From the IMG/VR virus record IMGVR_UViG_3300032605_000012, positions 1 to 64,000 of that record: a stretch of DNA of 64,000 nucleotides; one strand, given 5' to 3'. Shown one piece after another: positions 36,161 to 43,130 of the stretch. Below the pieces are notes generated by a model. That model made no database searches. It saw nothing but the letters and a program-made list of their open reading frames with translations, and was not told where the DNA came from. Numbering within the stretch: the stretch's first letter is position 1; every line of letters begins with the position of its first letter. Source of the DNA: a virus. The position numbers and the translations under genes were made by a program.

Positions 36161-36375
36161 TCTTGTCCCCTTGCTCTGATTGCTTCAGCGCACAAATCTG
36201 CGGCATTTGAATATCTACCGTTGTCATACGCATCACACACCTTTGCACATTCCTCACGTTCTTTTTCTGCTATTAGTTTGGCAAAAGTTTCAAGCCATTC
36301 AAACATATCTCTGTCGCAATCCCATTCTCGGTCTGCATGTCTAGCAATTTCAATTATTTCTTCTTCTTTAGTCAT
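36157..36375 (-). CDS. Small phage protein with ...AIRARGQE ending
   Basis: The start at 36375 is preferred because GGAGGA lies just upstream; an extension of seven residues is possible. The 72-residue protein contains ETFAKLIAEKEREECAKVCD and ends LCAEAIRARGQE, a small helical type common in phage early regions. The function is unknown. Its last codons form the ribosome site of the next gene. Confidence 0.55.
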   Translation of the reverse strand: MTKEEEIIEIARHADREWDCDRDMFEWLETFAKLIAEKEREECAKVCDAYDNGRYSNAADLCAEAIRARGQE

Positions 36376-36529
36376 TATCTTCCTCCATAGCATCATTAAT
36401 TAACTGTTGCTTCACCAACTCCAAACATCCAATTACGGTTGCCATGTAAAGGGTATCGTCATAATTGTGAATTATTTGTAATACTTCATCAACAAGACCT
36501 TCAGCTAATTTACCTTGATTAAAATTCAT
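36368..36529 (-). CDS. Small conserved early protein, 53 residues
   Basis: It reads MNFNQGKLAEGLVDEVLQII, then HNYDDTLYMATVIGCLELVK. I recognise that block from small conserved phage proteins of unknown function. It overlaps the genes on both sides by 4 and 8 bases. It is short, but overlapping stops and starts and the ribosome site support it. Confidence 0.6.
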   Translation of the reverse strand: MNFNQGKLAEGLVDEVLQIIHNYDDTLYMATVIGCLELVKQQLINDAMEEDND

Positions 36530-36708
36530 TCTTGTCCCCTCTTTCTTTTATCAACATAACCACACCAACACTTCTGATTTGGCATGAGAATCTTTGGCTG
36601 AGCCTTTGGTAAGCGAATGGTGCAATCAGGGCATGGCATCCCTAAACGATCTTTACGTTCCTTTTTGTATTCTTTCCAATCTTTCCACACTTCAGCCATA
36701 TCACCCAT
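36526..36708 (-). CDS. Small zinc-finger-like protein
   Basis: This 60-residue protein has CPDC (residues 26-29) and CWCG (47-50), a likely single zinc site, in a Lys/Arg-rich chain. It ends KRKRGQE, the repeated ending that builds the next ribosome site. The start is preceded by AAGGGG. The function is unknown. Confidence 0.5.
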   Translation of the reverse strand: MGDMAEVWKDWKEYKKERKDRLGMPCPDCTIRLPKAQPKILMPNQKCWCGYVDKRKRGQE

Positions 36709-37013
36709 TATTTACCCCTTGGGTTATAGTTTAGAATTCCAAGACAACCTTTAATCTTATCTTGCGCCGCCTCTAAAGGGTTAAAGTTAAGACATACAAG
36801 ACAATCGTTAATCTTGTCTTGCGCCACCTCTAGATCACGTTCCAATTCATAAATGTATGCATGATTTGACGCACGTTCTTTTTCTGCTATTAGTTTGGCA
36901 AAGGTTATAAGGTCATCGAAATAAACGCCATCACAAAATTCTGAATAAAATTCATCTGTCCTATGCTTAATTCCCGCCTGTATAGCAACTTCAATTATTT
37001 CTTCTTTATTCAT
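36708..37013 (-). CDS. Small early protein with internal duplication
   Basis: This 101-residue helical protein shares the TFAKLIAEKER segment with the 36157 product. Near the end, an 18-residue unit occurs twice in tandem (EVAQDKINDCLVCLNFNP and EAAQDKIKGCLGILNYNP). The function is unknown. It overlaps its neighbours by 1 and 4 bases. Confidence 0.5.
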   Translation of the reverse strand: MNKEEIIEVAIQAGIKHRTDEFYSEFCDGVYFDDLITFAKLIAEKERASNHAYIYELERDLEVAQDKINDCLVCLNFNPLEAAQDKIKGCLGILNYNPRGK

Positions 37014-37240
37014 TGTGGTCTTATCTGATTAAGCAACATCTCTTGCGCAAGTGTCGAATAACCAATCGCTTCAGCCATATTGCAGTTAACAGAATAGGTG
37101 TTATAAGCACCTGCCTCATCGCTAAAAATAATCACAACTTTGGAGCTAGTAATCATTTCCGATTTCCATTCATCCATGTACTCTAAAGCGTTATCCCCAA
37201 CAGTTGCCATTCCTTCTCTTAGTGCAATTATTTTATTCAT
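37010..37240 (-). CDS. Small early protein
   Basis: This 76-residue protein contains a beta-rich centre (SSKVVIIFSDEAGAYNTYSV) followed by a helix (AEAIGYSTLAQEMLLNQI). No motif is recognised. Start and stop overlap the neighbouring genes, and its ribosome site is the repeated RGQE junction. Confidence 0.5.
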   Translation of the reverse strand: MNKIIALREGMATVGDNALEYMDEWKSEMITSSKVVIIFSDEAGAYNTYSVNCNMAEAIGYSTLAQEMLLNQIRPQ

Positions 37241-37398
37241 TCTTGTCCCCTTGCTCGTAAAGAATTTGTATAAACATCTTGTAACGTCTTTGAAAGTTTA
37301 TTCGAGTGATATGCCATTAGATCCATCAACCTATCCAATGATCTTACAAAACCTGTGTCCCTTCTGGTCATCTGTCTGCGCCATACCCTAATCTTCAT
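37237..37398 (-). CDS. Small basic early protein, 53 residues, RARGQE ending
   Basis: It opens MKIRVWRRQMTRRDTGFVRS and ends SLRARGQE. The end is basic and helical; the function is unknown. It overlaps both neighbours by four bases (ATGA) and has the same terminal codons as three other genes in this operon. It is supported mainly by that arrangement. Confidence 0.5.
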   Translation of the reverse strand: MKIRVWRRQMTRRDTGFVRSLDRLMDLMAYHSNKLSKTLQDVYTNSLRARGQE

Positions 37399-37763
37399 TC
37401 TTGTCCCCTTGCTTGAATTGCCTCAACTAGGTCTGTGTTGTTTTTTGCGTAACCGTCAACCAAATCAAGAATCACCTCACGTTCAGCCGATCTCGATGCT
37501 TCTGTCATAGCTTTAATTTCGCCCAACAGTTTTAGGTGCTCATTGTGCAAAATGTCAGACTCCATCTTTTCTAGCTCTAGTTGTTTTATGTAAGCATTAG
37601 TCTTTTCAATCTCGGGTGCGTTCTGTTTTTTTATACGCTCACGTTCTTTTTCTTCAACTGCATTAGCCACCCGCAACCAAGCATTATCAAGAACCCAGTT
37701 TTCCATACCACCTTCATGCAAATCCATATCAGTCATCAACTGCATTAATTCTTCATTAGTCAT
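37395..37763 (-). CDS. Small coiled-coil early protein, QARGQE ending
   Basis: From ATG at 37763 (AAGGA upstream) the product is 122 residues with a long helical part (IEKTNAYIKQLELEKMESDI). It ends LVEAIQARGQE, the repeated operon ending. An in-frame TTG two codons earlier is less likely. No function is known. Confidence 0.5.
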   Translation of the reverse strand: MTNEELMQLMTDMDLHEGGMENWVLDNAWLRVANAVEEKERERIKKQNAPEIEKTNAYIKQLELEKMESDILHNEHLKLLGEIKAMTEASRSAEREVILDLVDGYAKNNTDLVEAIQARGQE

Positions 37764-37959
37764 TCCCAATCCTTTTTGTCCGCTCGTTCAGGCAAGCCTC
37801 AGCAAAGTCAAAGATAAGTTTTGCACTTCTCTCCATCTCGCTGAGCTGAACGTGTTTAATAGCTTGTGCGGCGTACCAGTCAAGCATGGTAATCTTCTCG
37901 ATAGATATGGGATCTTGTTTTGCCTGGAGCAGTTCAAGCCCCTCTTTTTTTCTTGCCAT
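37756..37959 (-). CDS. Small early protein
   Basis: This 67-residue, mostly helical protein contains ITMLDWYAAQAIKHVQLSEM and a Lys/Arg-rich start. It overlaps the end of the previous gene by 26 bp and the next by 8 bp. No motif is recognised. Confidence 0.45.
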   Translation of the reverse strand: MARKKEGLELLQAKQDPISIEKITMLDWYAAQAIKHVQLSEMERSAKLIFDFAEACLNERTKRIGND

Positions 37960-38239
37960 TTTCTTTCCTTTTAAGTTTTAAGATTTTATTGATCAACTGC
38001 ATATCGACTTCTTTGCTATTGATAGTTAGCCCAGATACCAGTTTGTCCTTGGCGATAATGTCAATTACATCTCCTATTGCACTGTTGTATCCTGTGTTCA
38101 TCGCGTCCGTATTTTCAAAATAGGCGTTAATAGCATCTCTAACTATTCCAGAAGCTTTTCTATCTTCCGCCGCCTCCTTTAATTTTTTATGTATTTCCGA
38201 GCTCAGGTAAACCGAGTACGGGATTAGATTTGTTTCCAT
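37934..38239 (-). CDS. Ribbon-helix-helix-like protein
   Basis: Residues 5-42 (IPYSVYLSSEIHKKLKEAAE, then SGIVRDAINAYFEN) match the beta-helix-helix pattern of small DNA-binding regulators of the CopG/Arc type. The C-terminal half is helical and ends in a basic tail KRKENGKKKRGA. It may regulate this operon; no operator is assigned. It overlaps both neighbours. Confidence 0.6.
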   Translation of the reverse strand: METNLIPYSVYLSSEIHKKLKEAAEDRKASGIVRDAINAYFENTDAMNTGYNSAIGDVIDIIAKDKLVSGLTINSKEVDMQLINKILKLKRKENGKKKRGA

Positions 38240-38643
38240 GCTTTAAATTCCTGATTAATTGTGTATAAATGCCGAGTAGCCTCTGCATCGTTCTTTAGAT
38301 CTGCTCTGGACGTGATATTGAGTTCAAGCTTTAACCAATTGGTTAAGTCCTCCTCCGTCATTTCCTTTTCTAAGCTTTGAGAAGTCTCGTAAAGAAACTT
38401 GGAAAAATCGGGATCTTTGCAAAGCAAAACGGCTAACTTAACCGGATCTCTAAAGTTCTCCTTGCGATCCATTGGTTGATTATTCCCGTCAAGACGTACC
38501 ATAACAACCTGATACCGCGCCCCCACGAAGTCACGAATTAAGTCATTTGGTATCTCGTCCGGATGTATGTTTAAGGTCAGCATAAAGCCGGTTTTATCCT
38601 GCTTTAATGCTACCTTTACCGCCTCATATTGAATGGTGTCCAT
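38224..38643 (-). CDS. Conserved early protein near the recombination genes
   Basis: From ATG at 38643 the protein has 139 residues and contains ALKQDKTGFMLTLNIHPDEI, IRDFVGARYQVVMVRLD and DPVKLAVLLCKDPDFSKFLY. I recognise this combination from phage operons that also encode exonuclease and ERF-type proteins, but no activity is known. The ATG overlaps the previous stop by one base. Confidence 0.6.
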   Translation of the reverse strand: MDTIQYEAVKVALKQDKTGFMLTLNIHPDEIPNDLIRDFVGARYQVVMVRLDGNNQPMDRKENFRDPVKLAVLLCKDPDFSKFLYETSQSLEKEMTEEDLTNWLKLELNITSRADLKNDAEATRHLYTINQEFKAWKQI

Positions 38644-38936
38644 CAAAATGGTATCGAATCGTCTAGTGGGTCTATTGGAATAGCCTTCTGTACTGGAGCC
38701 GCATCAGTCTTTGGCTTATAGTTATTCCAGGCTAAACGAACCCAAGGACCATAGTTACCGCTCATATTCCAGGCGGATAGCTTGATAACTATTTCGTCAT
38801 CTGGATGCTCGTCTAATAGGCCTTTAAGGGCTTCTCTGGTCATTGTGATATCGCCTACTAGATCAGGCTTTTTATCGCCTATTTCCTTGTATTTGTTTGT
38901 TGATAAACGCCCGCTGTTTGGATATTGATTAGCCAT
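38643..38936 (-). CDS. Small protein with SSB-type C-terminal tip
   Basis: This 97-residue protein ends PIDPLDDSIPF. That acidic tip with terminal Pro-Phe is the hallmark by which bacterial SSB proteins recruit partner enzymes. The body (SGRLSTNKYKEIGDKKPDLV, WVRLAWNNYKP) could be a compact single-strand-binding domain but is too short for a full SSB plus linker. It lies between the ERF annealing protein and a conserved early protein. A single-strand DNA role is therefore likely, by inference. Confidence 0.55.
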   Translation of the reverse strand: MANQYPNSGRLSTNKYKEIGDKKPDLVGDITMTREALKGLLDEHPDDEIVIKLSAWNMSGNYGPWVRLAWNNYKPKTDAAPVQKAIPIDPLDDSIPF

Positions 38937-38939
38937 GTT

Positions 38940-39656
38940 TTACTCCTTAAATGATTCTTTCTTAGATTTAAATGTGTCCATCAAAGCTGTATGCTCTTGC
39001 GCGCTCAGCTCTTTAAGTTTGTTGAATATATTCCTATTGGTTGTGAATATAGTTGTTACGTCAGTCCTGGACTGTGCTGCGCTGAGCATTATTTCGGCGG
39101 CGTCTTTGACGATCTGAATCCATCCGTCTACAGATGCTCCTGGCTCTGCTGTGACCTTAAAGTTCCATTCCTTCTTCTCGCCCTCAATATTTACTGGAGG
39201 CTTGATCTCTCCGGTCTTTGGATCAACTGATTCTTTAACAACTGGAGCTTCAGCTTTTGGCTTTGGCTCTGATTTCTTTTCTCCTGGATCGGATGAATCT
39301 ACCGTATCGTGCTCGGTAAGCTCTAAGGCCATTAACCAAAGGTAACGGCGATAGTAGGTGTGGGTTGATCCCATTGATTGGATAGCCTGAACTTTAGCGT
39401 TCTCTGCCATTACTGTTGGGGAGGAGAACTGAACCACTTCCCCGCTTTCAACATCGTGGATGCAAAGCGTAGCAGTTTCATAGTTGATATTGAATACTCC
39501 GCACAATCCAAGACTCTCGAATATGTCGTGAGCAGTGGGTATGAAGTCTCCCAATTCAAAGTACTCATATCCTGCAAACTTGTTCTTGCCGGATTTCTTG
39601 AGTGGCTTGTGAGCTATTTCTGCTCGTGCTTTTTGTAGTTTTTTAAATACTGTCAT
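38940..39656 (-). CDS. ERF-family single-strand annealing protein
   Basis: The 238-residue protein has the ERF landmarks: KLQKARAEIAHKPLKKSGKN, then KFAGYEYFELGDFIPTAHDI, IQSMGSTHTYYRRYLWLMAL and the EHDTVDSSD motif (residues about 5-125). The C-terminal part is a Lys/Glu/Pro linker and a helical tail. It should anneal complementary single strands during phage recombination, paired with the exonuclease at 41492 and the SSB-tipped protein next door. Confidence 0.88.
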   Translation of the reverse strand: MTVFKKLQKARAEIAHKPLKKSGKNKFAGYEYFELGDFIPTAHDIFESLGLCGVFNINYETATLCIHDVESGEVVQFSSPTVMAENAKVQAIQSMGSTHTYYRRYLWLMALELTEHDTVDSSDPGEKKSEPKPKAEAPVVKESVDPKTGEIKPPVNIEGEKKEWNFKVTAEPGASVDGWIQIVKDAAEIMLSAAQSRTDVTTIFTTNRNIFNKLKELSAQEHTALMDTFKSKKESFKE

Positions 39657-39674
39657 TTTGTTTTCCTTTGTTAA

Positions 39675-40022
39675 TTATCCGCCTGGCATATCAGGTATAC
39701 AGTCAATTGGATCTCGTGGAGCGGAATCCAAGGTGGTAGAACCATCGTACTGAGTTACCCAAATAATCCTTTTATTTGTCCATACATAGATCGCATTGCA
39801 TTCAGGTGCTCCGTAGCCTCCGTAGAAAGTCCAACCATGCATCAGTGGCTCTGCCTCAGCCAATGTCATTAGTTTTCCTTGGTTTTTCTTTTGAACTTTG
39901 TGATTTTCTTTTTCTCCGTACCCGCCCCATCCGTACTCTCCAAAGACTATTCCCTCAACGGACTCTCCTTCTTCCAAGAACTTCATAAGGTCTTCATATG
40001 CATCTTCACGATCTTCAATCAT
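39675..40022 (-). CDS. Conserved phage protein next to SPFH gene
   Basis: From ATG at 40022 (overlapping the SPFH stop, ATGA) the product has 115 residues. It contains ESVEGIVFGEYGWGGYGEKE, MHGWTFYGGYGAPECNAIYV and WVTQYDGSTTLDSAPRDP, and ends CIPDMPGG. The Gly/Tyr/Trp-rich blocks are familiar from other phages and phage-like genomes, but no function is known to me. Confidence 0.6.
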   Translation of the reverse strand: MIEDREDAYEDLMKFLEEGESVEGIVFGEYGWGGYGEKENHKVQKKNQGKLMTLAEAEPLMHGWTFYGGYGAPECNAIYVWTNKRIIWVTQYDGSTTLDSAPRDPIDCIPDMPGG

Positions 40023-40936
40023 TTCAAATTCACGAACGGTGTCGCGCCTCCGGCAATAGTTTGTGGCATCTTCCCGTCCCAACGCTCAATGGCTTTTAAC
40101 TGAACGTATGACTGTCCGCCCTGGGAGTTGATAGCCGCTGTTTCGATCTGGATAGCTTTAGCATGACCTTCCGCCTTAGCAATGGTTTGCTTGGCTTCTA
40201 CCTCAATCCTTTGTAGATCTTGTTCGGCCTGGAGCTTGCTCTGGGTTGCTATTACCTTTGCCTCAATAGCCTTTTGGTATTCGGCAGAGAAACCGAAATT
40301 CACCAAAGAAATATCGCTCACAACTATGTTGTACTTTCCCAGTTTGTCTGAGAGCTCCTGCTTAATTCCTGCTGATACTTCGTCCCGCTTGGTAATTAAT
40401 TCCTCGCTGGTGTAGTGCGCGGTAATGGCTTTAAAGGACTCGTTAACAAAGGGCATAACTACTTTATCCTGAAGATCCAGGCCAAACTCTTTGTAGATAT
40501 GAGCCGCTTTATCGCCGGATATACGGTAGTTCACAACGATATCGGTATGTACTTGCTGTAGATCTTTAGTACCCGCCGCTGATCCTACAAGCTTGGCTGA
40601 TACCAAACGAACGTCCAGGTTCTGTACGCTAGATAATGGATTTACAAAATGTAATCCTTCTCCAAGTGTTGCCTGATTGACCGTACCAAACGTAACCTGA
40701 ATGCCGATATGGCCAGCAGGTACGATAACGTAGGACTCAAGACAAATATATATGAGCATTAAAACTAAGCCCGCAATAACCGGTATTGTTGGCTTAAATA
40801 CTGGTTCGGGTATCTTGCTATCTCCGCTCTTAAATGTATTTTGAGTTTTTATACTGTCTAAATAATTAAAATGAAGAGCATATCCAATGCCAATTGGAAT
40901 GATTAATAGAAAAATCGCAATAAAAAATAAGATCAT
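40019..40936 (-). CDS. SPFH / Band 7 (prohibitin-like) membrane protein
   Basis: The 305-residue protein has two hydrophobic segments (residues 2-21 and about 51-68). These are followed by a Band 7 domain: IVPAGHIGIQVTFGTVNQAT, EGLHFVNPLSSVQNLDVRLV and DKVVMPFVNESFKAITAHYT. A C-terminal coiled coil is Ala/Glu/Gln-rich (YQKAIEAKVIATQSKLQAEQ). This layout is that of prohibitins and HflK/HflC, which form membrane rings and regulate the FtsH protease in bacteria. A phage role through FtsH or membrane organisation is inference. Confidence 0.85.
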   Translation of the reverse strand: MILFFIAIFLLIIPIGIGYALHFNYLDSIKTQNTFKSGDSKIPEPVFKPTIPVIAGLVLMLIYICLESYVIVPAGHIGIQVTFGTVNQATLGEGLHFVNPLSSVQNLDVRLVSAKLVGSAAGTKDLQQVHTDIVVNYRISGDKAAHIYKEFGLDLQDKVVMPFVNESFKAITAHYTSEELITKRDEVSAGIKQELSDKLGKYNIVVSDISLVNFGFSAEYQKAIEAKVIATQSKLQAEQDLQRIEVEAKQTIAKAEGHAKAIQIETAAINSQGGQSYVQLKAIERWDGKMPQTIAGGATPFVNLK

Positions 40937-40963
40937 TTTTGTTCCTTGTATTGTTGAAATTGT

Positions 40964-41446
40964 TTAATTGTGTTTTGCAAAATTTTTATGGTTTTTATTT
41001 CTAAAACTCATAATTGCATTTGCGGCTTCATGAATGTCTTCGTAGCTTCCTATATGATGTTTTTTATTATTAACAACGCATTGAGCTATCCATTTTTTTG
41101 TTTCTTTGTTGAAATAAACTCCTTTAAATCCTGATTTGTTATTAATTGGTTTTTTTGAATTTCTCATGTTCTCTGCATGAGTTGCGCTTCTTAAGTTTGA
41201 AATTAAATTGTTTGAAGGGTTCCCGTCAATATGATCAATAATTTTTGGAAGATATCCATGAAACATTAAAAAAATTAATCTATGAGTGCCATAAAGTTTT
41301 CCATTTAATCTAATTTCACAATATCCATTTTTTTTTGTTCTACCTGCTTTTTCTCCAATCTTCATTTTTCTTTTATCAACATTCCAAAAAAGAACTCCAT
41401 CTTTATATATAAAAACTTCTTTTAAATATTCTTGAGATATGTTCAT
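40964..41446 (-). CDS. HNH-AP2-type homing endonuclease
   Basis: From ATG at 41446 (GGGG six bases upstream) the product has 160 residues. The N-terminal HNH_3 region contains THRLIFLMFHGYLPKIIDHI and DGNPSNNLISNLRSATHAEN. The C-terminal part, SGFKGVYFNKETKKWIAQCV, is an AP2-type DNA-binding domain. This is a standard homing-endonuclease combination. It is A/T-rich and interrupts the operon between exonuclease and SPFH genes, next to a long inverted repeat. Confidence 0.87.
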   Translation of the reverse strand: MNISQEYLKEVFIYKDGVLFWNVDKRKMKIGEKAGRTKKNGYCEIRLNGKLYGTHRLIFLMFHGYLPKIIDHIDGNPSNNLISNLRSATHAENMRNSKKPINNKSGFKGVYFNKETKKWIAQCVVNNKKHHIGSYEDIHEAANAIMSFRNKNHKNFAKHN

Positions 41447-41460
41447 TATTTCCCCTTTAA

Positions 41461-41490
41461 ATGTGGGAATAATATCACAAATTCCCACAT
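41461..41490 (-). terminator. Perfect 10-bp inverted repeat between exonuclease and HNH genes
   Basis: ATGTGGGAAT (41461-41470) and ATTCCCACAT (41481-41490) are exact complements around a 10-base loop. It starts one base after the exonuclease stop. Read on the - strand, the hairpin is followed by TTTAAA, not a strong T-run. It may act as a partial terminator or protect the 3' end of the exonuclease message; an operator is also possible. Confidence 0.5.
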
Positions 41491-41491
41491 A

Positions 41492-42367
41492 TTAAAGATC
41501 GCTATTATTTTTAATGTATTCTTTATATTGATTACAAAATTTTGATACTTGACAATAAGATTTACATCTTGTTCTTTCTCCGGGCCTGCATTCAATGGAA
41601 TACCCCTTCTCCGGCAGTGCTTTTTGAGCTTCTTCTAAAGTGTCGTGTACGCTTTTTGCTCTTAATCCACCATCTTTCATAACAGCATATTTACTTGGCT
41701 TCTCCCACATCTCCTCTGGCGTACAGTCCGGTAGATCTCCGTCTGTCTCAGATTCAAAATAAGCTTCGCCGTGTAACTTTAACTTCTCGTCTATAAATAA
41801 CTCTGCCCGCTCAAAAGGCCATAAGGTCTGGTCTAGGATCACGATGGGGGCTTGTGGATAGCTTTCCTTGGTACTGGCCTCCCTTGAGCTCCAATCGCGC
41901 ACTATGGCCACAATACGAAGCTTTTTGACGGGTTTATTCTTGGCTTTCTGTAATAACCAGGCATAGATGTTTAGCTGTTCTTCCCATTCCGGCTTGTCGT
42001 TTTGAACTGCCCAGGCGGTAGTAGTTTTATAGTCGTTAATAACTATTCCGTCTTCGTATACTTCCTGAAGATCTACTGCTCCGGATATGTTCCATCCATC
42101 ATGGGTAACGTGTACTCTTTCTTCTACGATATGGTTATCCGCTTTACCGTGCTCTAGGATGTTATGAACAGCAGATCCAAACAAAGACCAGACCATAGAG
42201 CTTGCATCCTCCTCCAGCTCGTCCCAATACATTCTTTTAAGCTGTACGATCTTTGGTGAGTTTATGAGCTCAGTTGCAGATATATGAGCCTTACCTTTGG
42301 AATAGGTGGGGCGCTTTAAGACGTTTACTATGGTTTCTGGCAAGCCAAATTTATTTGTTAATTTCAT
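41492..42367 (-). CDS. PD-(D/E)XK exonuclease (Cas4/RecB-like)
   Basis: The 291-residue enzyme shows the nuclease core: GSAVHNILEHG (His69), SGAVDLQEV (Asp99), then INDYKTTT (Asp112, Lys114) and the EEQLNIYAWLL helix. A C-terminal Cys group (Cys260, 268, 272, 278) could hold an Fe-S cluster as in Cas4-type enzymes. Paired with the ERF protein it should resect DNA ends for annealing. It overlaps the next upstream gene by four bases. Confidence 0.82.
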   Translation of the reverse strand: MKLTNKFGLPETIVNVLKRPTYSKGKAHISATELINSPKIVQLKRMYWDELEEDASSMVWSLFGSAVHNILEHGKADNHIVEERVHVTHDGWNISGAVDLQEVYEDGIVINDYKTTTAWAVQNDKPEWEEQLNIYAWLLQKAKNKPVKKLRIVAIVRDWSSREASTKESYPQAPIVILDQTLWPFERAELFIDEKLKLHGEAYFESETDGDLPDCTPEEMWEKPSKYAVMKDGGLRAKSVHDTLEEAQKALPEKGYSIECRPGERTRCKSYCQVSKFCNQYKEYIKNNSDL

Positions 42368-42636
42368 TTAAGCACCTCCGCTGATTTAAGATCGCCTGTT
42401 TCGCCATCAAATACAACTTTCATATTTGATTCTGGTCTTCTTTCGACATATCCCCAAAACATAGGCATTTCAAGATATCTAACATAATCTGATTTAGATT
42501 CTGGTTTTATTCTGTATTCAGTATTTTCATCCCAAATTGGATAAGGAGCATCATCCCAATCTTCATTATTTCTTTTCCGTTGAATCTGAGCACCATCTGC
42601 CCAAGCATGTATTAAGTCTGCGTGGATATGTTTCAT
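42364..42636 (-). CDS. Small early protein, first gene of the operon
   Basis: The ATG at 42636 has AAGGAA upstream; longer readings have no ribosome site. The 90-residue protein includes LIHAWADGAQIQRKRNNEDW and WDENTEYRIKPE, a pattern I recognise from small phage proteins that end beside recombination genes. The function is unknown. Confidence 0.6.
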   Translation of the reverse strand: MKHIHADLIHAWADGAQIQRKRNNEDWDDAPYPIWDENTEYRIKPESKSDYVRYLEMPMFWGYVERRPESNMKVVFDGETGDLKSAEVLK

Positions 42637-42667
42637 TGTTAGTTCCTTATGTATTGCAAGGGAGTGT

Positions 42668-42697
42668 AATGTACCACATATATCCAGCCGTTTGCAA
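42668..42697 (-). promoter_or_regulatory. Candidate promoter for the - strand recombination operon
   Basis: On the - strand TTGCAA (42697-42692) and TACATT (42673-42668) are 18 bp apart, about 30 nt before the first start codon. It lies in the 80-bp gap between divergent genes. The match is moderate; TTACAA with ATATAT further upstream is an alternative. Confidence 0.4.
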
Positions 42698-42716
42698 TAT
42701 GTTGTAAAATATTTAT

Positions 42717-43004
42717 ATGAGATATGCAAATAGAATTGACGCCAATCAAAACGACATAGTGGACGCCCTCCGTAAGGCGGGTGCTACTGTAAGAATAATC
42801 ACTATGGGTGACGGAGTACCGGATCTTTTGGTGGGGTATATGGGGTATACCCTTTTGCTAGAAGTTAAAGATGGTAAAAAAGTTCCTAGTGCTAGAAAGC
42901 TGACGGACGCGGAACAGAAGTTTTTCAATGAATGGACGGGAGGGCTACTGGCGATAGTAAATTCTGTTGAAGAAGCTTTAGCAATGCTTAAAAAATGCGA
43001 GTAG
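42717..43004 (+). CDS. VRR-NUC nuclease
   Basis: The 95-residue protein has the VRR-NUC core: DANQNDIVDALRKAGATVRI, GVPDLLVGYMGYTLLLEVKD (catalytic Asp, Glu and Lys) and LTDAEQKFFNEW. These small PD-(D/E)XK nucleases often resolve junctions or trim structured DNA. No ribosome site precedes the ATG; a TAAAAT box seven bases upstream would place the transcript start at the ATG, so the message may be leaderless. Transcription runs into the terminator at 43042. Confidence 0.8.
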   Translation: MRYANRIDANQNDIVDALRKAGATVRIITMGDGVPDLLVGYMGYTLLLEVKDGKKVPSARKLTDAEQKFFNEWTGGLLAIVNSVEEALAMLKKCE

Positions 43005-43041
43005 AATATAGTCTTTCATTGGTAGTTCCTGTTGAACTTTT

Positions 43042-43071
43042 GGGGGTGTCGTGCGGCATCCCCATTTTTTT
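43042..43071 (+). terminator. Strong intrinsic terminator after VRR-NUC
   Basis: GGGGGTG (43042-43048) pairs with CATCCCC (43057-43063) using one G-U pair around an 8-base loop, followed by ATTTTTTT. This ends the VRR-NUC message and isolates the non-coding region. Confidence 0.88.
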
Positions 43072-43130
43072 ATGAAGATTACAAGGTGTGAACAACTAGG
43101 TGTTTGCCAGGGGATTAAGTGTAAAAAATG

